DNA of 64,000 nucleotides, taken from assembly GCF_001427785.1 (NCBI RefSeq), contig NZ_LMHM01000001.1:178346-242345 (forward strand). Reading direction: 5' to 3'. This document shows positions 55,225 to 64,000 of this stretch, piece after piece. The notes below the pieces were generated by a model. It had not been told where the DNA came from. It did not search any database and saw only the letters and a list, made by a program, of their open reading frames with translations. Within the stretch, counting starts at the first letter, position 1, and each line of letters opens with the position of its first letter. This DNA is from Lysobacter sp. Root690. GTDB taxonomy: Bacteria > Pseudomonadota > Gammaproteobacteria > Xanthomonadales > Xanthomonadaceae. Both the position numbers and the translations under genes were made by a program.

Positions 55225-57603
55225 ATGACGCGACCGATGCAGACTGGCGCGGCTGACGAGCCCAATGGAGCACATGCCTGGAAGCTCGTCTCGGCCCTGC
55301 TCGTGTGGGCGACGATCGCCTATGTCTGCATCTTCATCGCGCTGGACTACAAGAGCGTTTTCCATAGCGATGCGGCGATCAAATCCATCCTGGCCGACTT
55401 GGCTTCGCGCCAAGGCCATTTGATCCCGACTCAATGGGTATTCGCGAACGGCGACACCCTGACCATGACGCCTTACCTGTTCATCCTCCCGTTCGCGGGA
55501 ATGAGCGGGATTTCATACACGAGCAACATGCTGGCCGTCATTGCCGGCTACTTGTCCCTGGTCGGCGCGGCGTGGTTCTGCGCGCGGCAGGTGCTGGGCC
55601 CGCAGCAACAGGCCCGTACCGCGGCGGTGGCGTTGATCGCTTCCACGTTGAGCGCCGCGAGCCTCGAGTTCATCGCAAGTCAAGGCGCGTACTCGATCTA
55701 CTCCGCCGTGGCATTGGGAATGTTCGCCTTGCTCGCGAGTCGCTCGCGTGGCCGTTTTGTCGCGATGGCCATGTTCGTCCTGGCCTTCCTGCTCGCCTCG
55801 ACCAATCCCAAGCGCGCTTTGGTAATGGCGTTTGCGCCATGCCTAATGGCGTTGGCCGCGGCGGCGCTGCACAGCCGTCGCGGACGCATGCAGAATTTGC
55901 TGTCCAGTTTCCGCGACACGACAGTCGTGTCCATGGTGGCCGGCGCCGTCGCGGGGGCCGCGATCTACTACCTCGCCATCATTCCCAACATCGCCAACTA
56001 CGATGCCGCGGCCAACATCAAACTCGCTTCACCTCGCGCGATCGCGCACTCGATGTCGCAGATTCCGGTCGATTGGTTTCGTTACTTCCTGATCAATCGT
56101 CCTTGGCACGAGTTATCGGGACCAACCAAGATCCTGCAACTCGGGGTCTGGCTCATCGTCACACTGATCTTCATCGCGCCGGGCTGGATCATCCTCAAAG
56201 GCAGCGAAAACCCGCGCCTGAAATATTTCGCATGGCTGTGCTATGCCTTGCTGGCCGCAGGCATACTGCCCCTGATCGTGACCCAGGGCATTTACTGGAG
56301 CGCGCTGGAGCTACGCTACTCGACACTCGGCGTGCTCGTCGGCTTCATCGTCTTGGCGGGCGCCATATCCGAGTTGGGTACGCGAGCCAAAATCCGACCT
56401 CGCTACATGCTGATGGCGATGTCCGTGATAGCGGTGACCACCGCGGCGATGTGGCCCTCTCTATACAAGCCGGAGAACGCAGATGCGCATGGCGTCAGCC
56501 TGCGCGACCGGGAGCGACTGATCAAGCTGCTTGAATCCGAGCATGTCGGTACCGCTCTGGGCACATACTGGAACTCGCACGTAATCTCGGTGCTGTCCGA
56601 AGGCAGGGTCAGGGTCTATCCGGTTACTTACAGCGGACGCATGGCGCCGTTCGTTCATCACGTACCGTTCGTACCGAGCCATGGCGGAGCAGGCCGACGC
56701 CACGCCGTCATCCTGAGCAAGGCGGAGTTCGCCTCCGACAGCGGGCTGGCGCTTGAGCGTCAATTGGGCAAACCAAGCGAGCGTATCGACTCGGGTCCAT
56801 TCGTCGTATCGATTTACGAGTCGCCCATCTCGGATGCGGTATATGGGGTCGGCGCGCGCTTCGACGAACCGGTGAATAAGGCGACGGTCGCCATCGACAC
56901 TGGATCGGGCTTGGTGCCCGCATGCGAAGCGCGCGACAAATGCTTCATGCAACTACGCGTCGTCAACACCGGCAAGACGACCCTGGCGTCGAACGGCCAA
57001 GCGCCAATGCGTATCGGCATTCAAGGCATGAACGCCAAGGGTGAATTGGTGTCCGCCGATATCGGGCGTATCGAATTCCCAACCCCGCTCGCTCCCGGGA
57101 AAACAATCTCGGTGCAGACGACATTAGGTAAATTACCGCCCGAGGTCGTCTCGCTGCACGCCTGCCTTATTCAAGAGAATGTGGCATGGCTGTGCGATCG
57201 CACCACCGCGACGCATACGCAACCGCCGGCGATCGATTCGCCTGTCGATGCGGCGAGCCTGGGGATCGAATTGTCACAAAGCACGATCGCTTCGTGTCCG
57301 GCATCTAAAGCCAATTGCTCGGTGATGGTGCGCCTGACCAATATCGGGCGCTATCCGCTCACCGCTAACGGCGCCGTTCCGCTGCGACTGGGGATGAGAA
57401 TCGGGGAGCCCGGCACCGCCGGCACCAGCGACATCGGACGAATCGATCTCGGCCGCGACCTCGGTCCCGGCGAAAGCATGCAGATCGAGATAAAACCACC
57501 GCCGACCGCCTCGGCGGAGGAAGTCGATTACCGCCTGTGCCTGGTACAGGAACTTGTCGCCTGGCACTGCGACAAGACCTTCGACCACTCCAAGCGCGAA
57601 TAG
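55225..57603 (+). CDS. Large membrane protein with two C-terminal repeat domains; candidate periplasmic glycosyltransferase
   Basis: A 792-residue protein with about eleven transmembrane helices (20-410) and a soluble C-terminal half. The first loop has DYKSVFHSDAAIKSILAD, where an Asp could be the GT-C catalytic residue. The soluble part begins with a nucleophile-like region (about 415-555) and ends with two copies of an about 100-residue domain (565-675 and 690-785). Each copy opens with a Cys pair, has VxNTGxxxLxxNGxxPMRIG-like or LTNIGRYPLTANGAVPL, then DIGRI, and closes with CLxQExxAWxCD. It follows wecE by one base. By position it is the transferase of cassette B. No named family was recognised. 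Confidence 0.75.
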   Translation: MTRPMQTGAADEPNGAHAWKLVSALLVWATIAYVCIFIALDYKSVFHSDAAIKSILADLASRQGHLIPTQWVFANGDTLTMTPYLFILPFAGMSGISYTSNMLAVIAGYLSLVGAAWFCARQVLGPQQQARTAAVALIASTLSAASLEFIASQGAYSIYSAVALGMFALLASRSRGRFVAMAMFVLAFLLASTNPKRALVMAFAPCLMALAAAALHSRRGRMQNLLSSFRDTTVVSMVAGAVAGAAIYYLAIIPNIANYDAAANIKLASPRAIAHSMSQIPVDWFRYFLINRPWHELSGPTKILQLGVWLIVTLIFIAPGWIILKGSENPRLKYFAWLCYALLAAGILPLIVTQGIYWSALELRYSTLGVLVGFIVLAGAISELGTRAKIRPRYMLMAMSVIAVTTAAMWPSLYKPENADAHGVSLRDRERLIKLLESEHVGTALGTYWNSHVISVLSEGRVRVYPVTYSGRMAPFVHHVPFVPSHGGAGRRHAVILSKAEFASDSGLALERQLGKPSERIDSGPFVVSIYESPISDAVYGVGARFDEPVNKATVAIDTGSGLVPACEARDKCFMQLRVVNTGKTTLASNGQAPMRIGIQGMNAKGELVSADIGRIEFPTPLAPGKTISVQTTLGKLPPEVVSLHACLIQENVAWLCDRTTATHTQPPAIDSPVDAASLGIELSQSTIASCPASKANCSVMVRLTNIGRYPLTANGAVPLRLGMRIGEPGTAGTSDIGRIDLGRDLGPGESMQIEIKPPPTASAEEVDYRLCLVQELVAWHCDKTFDHSKRE

Positions 57604-57638
57604 ATACCAGGCCGCTCGGCTGAGATCCGCGGGCAAAG

Positions 57639-59663
57639 TCACTGCTCGCGCAGGTCCTTGATCCAGTTCGGCAGTTTGACCTGATACTTGGACGCTCCCC
57701 GCTCCAGGTGCTCCCAGTAACCGTTGGTATGCACGTAGTGCTCTTCGGCGAAGAACAGCGTTTTGTAACGCTCGGGGTGCTTCTTCAACAAGAGCGCGTC
57801 TTTTTCGAAGAAGCGGGTACGCTCGGCTGACGACTCGCGCGCCACGTCGCGCTTGTGCGCCGGATGATAAACCTCCACATCCTCGCAGTACGGAACCGCG
57901 CCCAACTCCTGCATGCGCCAGCCAAAGTCGGAATCTTCCCTGAAATGAGGTTCGTCGAACGACAGATCGAAGCCATCCAGGCGCTGGAACACCTCGTTGC
58001 GTACCAGCAGGTTGGCGGTCATGAAACCGATCCCTTCGAAGCCCTTGTTGCTGACTGGACGCCAGTCGGGATCGCCGAGGTGATCCGAGCTGACCAGGCC
58101 CTCCAGGCCGACAATTGAAGAGTCGCGCAGATGATCGCGCGCGTTCGAGAGCCAGGTCGGTTTTGGCTCGCAATCGTCGTCGGTGAAGGCGATGACTTTT
58201 CCCGAGGCCAGATAGCCGCCAAAGTTACGCGCCTTGACCGCGCCCTTGATCGGCGAATGGACGTAAGTCAGCGAAAAACCATGGTCGTGCTCAGCCGCCG
58301 GCCAACGCTCGGCGGACTGATCGATGATCACCACCTCGAAGTCCCGCTCCACCTGCGCACGCAGACGATCCATCAGCCGATCCAGCAACGCCGGGCGTTC
58401 GTAACTGGGAATCACCACGGTGAAATACGCGGCCGCGCCCTGCTTTTCTTCCCATCGTTTCCGCACAAGACGCCCTAGCGACGGCGAGATGCGCTCCCAC
58501 GCGTAGAAATTCTCCACGACCTTGCGCGCGCGCAAAGCGATTTCGCCGCGACGCTCGGCATCGCCGACCAATCGACGGACCGCGTCCACGAAACCGGAAA
58601 TCGGCGCGACCTCGAACGGCATCTCGCCTGTATGCACTATGCCGCGGCAACCGATCTCGGTCGTTACGGTAACCAGGCCGGCGGCCATGAAATCGAACAT
58701 TTTGATGCTGGTGCCCGAACCGCGAGTCAGCGGATTGACCGCGATATCGGCCGCTCGCATCCACTGCCGTTTTTCCTCTTCCGAAACCGTGCCCAACTCG
58801 CGCACGTTTTTCGGCAAGTAGTTCAACGCCAACGCCTGACAGCAACTGCCCATGATCGCGAAGTCGACGTTCGGCAGCGCGGGCGCCAACTCAGTCGCCA
58901 CGAAATTCGCGGCCTCGTTGTTCGGACCGTAGTTCGACCCGAGGAAGACCGCCAACGGCCGCGTCATCGACAGCCCTAATTGCTCGCGATCTTGCTTGCG
59001 CTCTTGCGCGATTGGCACGGCCTGCGCGAACGCGGCGATGCCGTTGGGAACGACTCGCAATTTTTCCCATGTGACATCGTAAAGACGATGAAACGTGTCG
59101 CGATCATCATGAGAACATGCAAGGATCAGATCGGCGGCATGGCACAGGTCGTACTCGGTTTGCGCCACCCGCGTAAGAATCGGATCGGCCTGCGGCAGAT
59201 CATCATGCAAGGATGTGCGCAAAACCGACTCAACGTTCTGCGAGTCGTACACGATCAGTTGTTCCGGACGCAGATCCTGCCGCAACGGAGGGAACGCCCA
59301 CGGATGAGAGAACACCACCACATCCGCGCCAGCGATGTGCTCGCGAGCGGCATTGAGGTATTCCGGGGACAGCGATGCCTGCTCGCTGAACTCCAGGTCG
59401 ATCATCGTGCGACCGTCCATGCGTTGCGCGCTGTCGCGAACGGCGGCGTGATGCGCCTTGCTCAATGGCACGCAGATCTCGCGCAAACCCGGAGTGAGCT
59501 GCTGATCGCGAAACGATTCGCCAGGCCAGTCATAACTGCCCACGTAAGTCGCTTGGACATGCTCACCGAGCGCGTGGTACAGCCCGAGCAGCCGTTGGCG
59601 TCCACCGCCGATGGCCGGCGTAATGGGCTGCATATCGACGATCGTTACCTTCAACTTTCTCAT
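57639..59663 (-). CDS. Two-domain glycosyltransferase, GT4-GT2 fusion
   Basis: The 674-residue protein joins two transferases. Residues 1-400 form a GT-B fold of family GT4: VTIVDMQPITPAIGGGRQRLLGL, VVPNGI, LAVFLGSNYGPNN and the donor-binding RGSGTSIKMFDFMAAGLVTV. Residues 410-600 form a GT-A fold of family GT2: FTVVIPSYERPALLDRL, VVIIDQS, FTDDDCEPKPTWL (metal motif near 489) and LDGFDLSFDE with FREDSDFGWRM. The start at MRKLKVT overlaps the preceding gene by ATGA; the longer frame is a shadow. It is the last gene of the minus-strand operon and converges on cassette B with 35 bp between. It may build two linkages of the O-antigen repeat. Confidence 0.9.
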   Translation of the reverse strand: MRKLKVTIVDMQPITPAIGGGRQRLLGLYHALGEHVQATYVGSYDWPGESFRDQQLTPGLREICVPLSKAHHAAVRDSAQRMDGRTMIDLEFSEQASLSPEYLNAAREHIAGADVVVFSHPWAFPPLRQDLRPEQLIVYDSQNVESVLRTSLHDDLPQADPILTRVAQTEYDLCHAADLILACSHDDRDTFHRLYDVTWEKLRVVPNGIAAFAQAVPIAQERKQDREQLGLSMTRPLAVFLGSNYGPNNEAANFVATELAPALPNVDFAIMGSCCQALALNYLPKNVRELGTVSEEEKRQWMRAADIAVNPLTRGSGTSIKMFDFMAAGLVTVTTEIGCRGIVHTGEMPFEVAPISGFVDAVRRLVGDAERRGEIALRARKVVENFYAWERISPSLGRLVRKRWEEKQGAAAYFTVVIPSYERPALLDRLMDRLRAQVERDFEVVIIDQSAERWPAAEHDHGFSLTYVHSPIKGAVKARNFGGYLASGKVIAFTDDDCEPKPTWLSNARDHLRDSSIVGLEGLVSSDHLGDPDWRPVSNKGFEGIGFMTANLLVRNEVFQRLDGFDLSFDEPHFREDSDFGWRMQELGAVPYCEDVEVYHPAHKRDVARESSAERTRFFEKDALLLKKHPERYKTLFFAEEHYVHTNGYWEHLERGASKYQVKLPNWIKDLREQ

Positions 59664-60697
59664 CGCCGCTCTTCCGCCTGCTCGAATGCCGCGTCGATAA
59701 GACGCGCGGCGATCTTGTCCCATGACAGCCCTTCCACCCACTCGCGGCCCGAACGACCGAGCCGCACCGCGAGATCCCGGTCGCCGGCCAGCCTGTCCAT
59801 CGCCTGTGCCAATGCCGCCGGCCGCGGGTCGCAGACGAAACCGTTGACGCCGTCGCGGACGAGAACCGACGCCTCGCCCGAATCGGTACAGGTGACTACC
59901 GGTTTCCCGCTCGCGAACGCTTCCAGGGTGATATAGCCGTAGTCTTCTCTTTTCGGCGTGAAAGGAACGGCAAGCGCGTTGGCGTAAAGATCTCGCAATT
60001 GCGCGTCGTCGACACGCCCCAGGAATTCGATCCGGGAGTCGCCGGCGGCAAGCGCGCGCAGCGATTCCTCGGCCTCGCCGACGCCCACGATCTTCAGCTT
60101 GACGTCGCTTTTGACCTGGCGCATCGCTTGCACGACCAGATCCACGCGCTTCCATGGATGCAAACGCCCAGGTAGCAGGAAATAGTCTCCGGACTCGCCA
60201 AGGTGGAAATCGTTGCTCCACAGCGGTGGATGCAAGACCTCGGCGTCGAGTCCATTGTATTTACGCAAACGCATCGACACTTCATTGCCGATCGAAAACA
60301 GCGCGCGGCATCGCGGCGGCGCCAAGGCGCCGCTATCGAGCTGATGTATCAAGTCCCGGTCAGCGATGAGCGCCTTTCCCGGACGGGGAAAGGTCTCCTC
60401 GAACATGTCGTAGAACACTCTTATGGTGTGAACCAGATAGCAGACATGACGGGGATGCCTCACCAGCCAACTTGGCGCCTTGGTCGAAACAACCATGTCG
60501 TAAGACGACAGATCCAGGTCGTAGCAGTTCAGATAATTGCGCTTGATCCGCTCCATGCTCGACTCATCGCCGTCCACCGCGATCTCGTCGGCATGATGGC
60601 CCAGTTGGCGAAACGAACCCACCAGAGCGTCGTAGAAACGCTCCGCGCCGCCAGCCTCGCCACTCGCGTGGCGCATCGTCACTACTCCAATCCGCAT
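59660..60697 (-). CDS. GT4-family glycosyltransferase
   Basis: A 345-residue GT-B enzyme of family GT4. The N-terminal half has VTMRHASGEAGGAERFYDAL (6-25), the acceptor side; the C-terminal half has FLLPGRLHPWKRVDLVVQAM, IVGVGEAEESL, LYANALAVPFTPKREDYGYITLEAFASGKPVV and the donor motif with E-x7-E (GYITLEAFASGKPVV). It could use GDP-D-rhamnose or GDP-mannose, given gmd and rmd immediately upstream (5-bp gap). It overlaps the fusion gene by ATGA. Confidence 0.92.
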   Translation of the reverse strand: MRIGVVTMRHASGEAGGAERFYDALVGSFRQLGHHADEIAVDGDESSMERIKRNYLNCYDLDLSSYDMVVSTKAPSWLVRHPRHVCYLVHTIRVFYDMFEETFPRPGKALIADRDLIHQLDSGALAPPRCRALFSIGNEVSMRLRKYNGLDAEVLHPPLWSNDFHLGESGDYFLLPGRLHPWKRVDLVVQAMRQVKSDVKLKIVGVGEAEESLRALAAGDSRIEFLGRVDDAQLRDLYANALAVPFTPKREDYGYITLEAFASGKPVVTCTDSGEASVLVRDGVNGFVCDPRPAALAQAMDRLAGDRDLAVRLGRSGREWVEGLSWDKIAARLIDAAFEQAEERR

Positions 60698-60702
60698 TGC
60701 TT

Positions 60703-62593
<1,891 letters not shown>

Positions 62594-62597
<4 letters not shown>

Positions 62598-64000
62598 GGC
62601 GCGATCCCCACGACGGCGTAGTCCGGGGCGTTGTGGAACAACTGCAGCACCGCGTTTATCGATTCGGCGCCCGGCTGATCCTCAGCCAGAAGCGCGGGCG
62701 CCTGCAGGTCTCGCGACTCCATCAAACGCTCAATCCGCACATCGGTGAATTGCCGCGCCGCCACGATCCACCGCAGCGCCTCGGGCGGAAGGGGATTGCG
62801 ATGAGTAGGATCGAGATAGAAATAATGTGACGCCACCGCCAGGTTTTCCGGGTTCGGCGTCTCCAGCGCCAGCAATCCGCCGGGGCGCAGCACTCGCCGA
62901 CATTCATCGACCATGGCGACCAATACCTCGAAGGGGAGGTGCTCGGCGATGTGCATCCCGGTGATCGCTCCGGCCGAACCGGTCTGCATCGCGCGCAAAC
63001 CCTCCATGGCGTCGGCCTCTATCACATCGTGACCGCGCTCGCGATTGAGCCTGAGGAAAGCCTGATTATTATCGATGCCTCGAGCGTGCAAGCCGTTCTC
63101 GCGCAACATATCGAGCCAATCGCCGCGGCCGCAGCCCAGATCGATGACCGGCGCATCCTCGCTGCCTGCTCCCACCGAACGAATCAGATCCAAATAGTGG
63201 CTTGCGCGCTCGCGAATCAGCTCGGGAGCACCACGGAAGGTTTCCTCGAACTGCACGTACATCTCGTCCAGCGCGTTCGCGGGCAATGGATGCTCATACG
63301 CTTCACGCGCGTTGAAACGGCTTTCCAACTCCTGCAAACGACGATTCGTACGATCCAGCTCGTCGGTGAGTTCGCGTACATCGAACTCCAGCAGAGCCAC
63401 GTTCTCGCGCAACTCGCCTTCGCTGACATACCGGTCCTGCACCACTTCGCTGAGCGAATCGATGTTGGACTGAACGCGAACGACCTGGTTGCCCATCCCG
63501 GCGATCGGCGTAAGTTGTCCTTCGACGTCGCGGCTGAGCGCATTGACGTGCGCGCCCAATCCTTGAATCTCGCGGGCGCGCATCGCATCCATCTGACCGA
63601 GATTGCGAAGCATCCACGGCAAACGGACGAACGCGTGGGCCCAGCCGATCAATGCGCCGACCACCGGGATTCGGCGCCACTTCTGCAACAAGTATGGAGC
63701 CAGCAATCCATCGACATGCACGCCGCGCGCCAAACCTTCCGGCGAAAAGCGGATCGAGTGCAAAATCTCGACCTTGCTGACGCCCGAGCGTAGCGAGTTC
63801 AACGCATGGTCCACCCCGGCGGGGTCACCCTCGCGGCGCAACAAAACCTTGTACGCCACCTCGATAAATTCGCGATCGTCCAGCGCCAGCAGCTCGCCGA
63901 TGACGTACTCGCGCTTCAGCGCGACGGCGCCGGCGCCGCCCGACCAGCGCGGCAGCGCGATCGCGGGCTCGGAAGACTCAACTTGCGCGACAACCTCCGC
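62594..64000 (-). CDS. DUF4214-coiled coil-methyltransferase protein, 5' end outside window
   Basis: The reading frame is open up to the right edge, so the start lies beyond; 468 residues are visible. In order they show a DUF4214-like domain (about 33-95; EFIEVAYKVLLRREGDPAGVD and LRSGVSKVEILHSIRFSPEG), a hydrophobic/basic segment, a coiled coil (about 135-225, with ELTDELDRTNRRLQELESRF) and a class I methyltransferase (about 255-420; VIDLGCGRGDWLDML, GIDNNQAF, MHIAEHLPFEVLVAMVDECRRVLRPGG). The apparent GTG start at 63859 is internal. It overlaps rmd by ATGA. Combination with D-rhamnose genes suggests methylation of the growing glycan end, by inference. Confidence 0.88.

Overview
The window is about 64 kb of high-GC DNA from a gammaproteobacterium of the Xanthomonadaceae, most likely Lysobacter or a close relative. 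The evidence is the gene content and order: a XpsE-like secretion ATPase, bifunctional xanB, a succinyl-CoA:3-ketoacid CoA-transferase pair, and etfB-etfA directly beside an O-antigen/LPS locus. That last arrangement is the known position of the LPS locus in Xanthomonas. Intergenic heptad repeats also occur. No rRNA, tRNA, CRISPR array, transposase or prophage gene was seen.

Layout. 1-3 kb: 5' part of an autotransporter-like surface protein gene (runs off the left edge) and gspE/xpsE. 3-13.5 kb: purL with an in-frame palindromic repeat, two tandem dsbC paralogues, xerD, an RDD membrane protein, lptG and lptF. 13.7-24.4 kb: pepA, holC, valS, a small unknown protein, an ankB-katB oxidative stress pair with an OxyR-like site, and pssA-holD(candidate)-rimI overlapping by ATGA, then a DUF4124 protein. 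24.6-34 kb: proS, an H-NS-type nucleoid protein, a ThrE-like exporter, and an Mla-type lipid transport operon (STAS-MlaE, MlaF, CPBP protease, MlaD, lipoprotein). 34-45 kb: alkB, ETF-ubiquinone oxidoreductase, scoB/scoA, an ATP-grasp protein, xanB, a hexose-6-phosphate mutarotase, a small membrane protein, and etfB-etfA. ETF and ETF-QO form one electron route from acyl-CoA dehydrogenases to ubiquinone.

45.3-64 kb is the O-antigen/cell-surface glycan locus. It has two successive plus-strand cassettes with the same logic. Each has a sugar aminotransferase, an acyltransferase, a DPM1/GtrB/ArnC-type glycosyltransferase expected to load the sugar on undecaprenyl phosphate, a small flippase (GtrA in the first, an ArnE/ArnF-like SMR protein in the second), and a large polytopic membrane protein with a soluble C-terminal part that is a candidate periplasmic glycosyltransferase. 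Converging on these is a minus-strand operon: a DUF4214/coiled-coil/methyltransferase protein cut by the right edge, rmd and gmd (GDP-D-rhamnose from GDP-mannose, itself made by XanB), a GT4 glycosyltransferase and a GT4-GT2 fusion.

The most interesting items are the paired glycan-decoration cassettes, the palindromic element translated inside PurL, the heptad inverted-repeat family between 15 and 30 kb, the tandem lipoprotein DsbC duplication, the divergent HolD candidate, and the two-domain repeat at the end of the 792-residue membrane protein. All functional statements are read from sequence and remembered family features; no database search was run.
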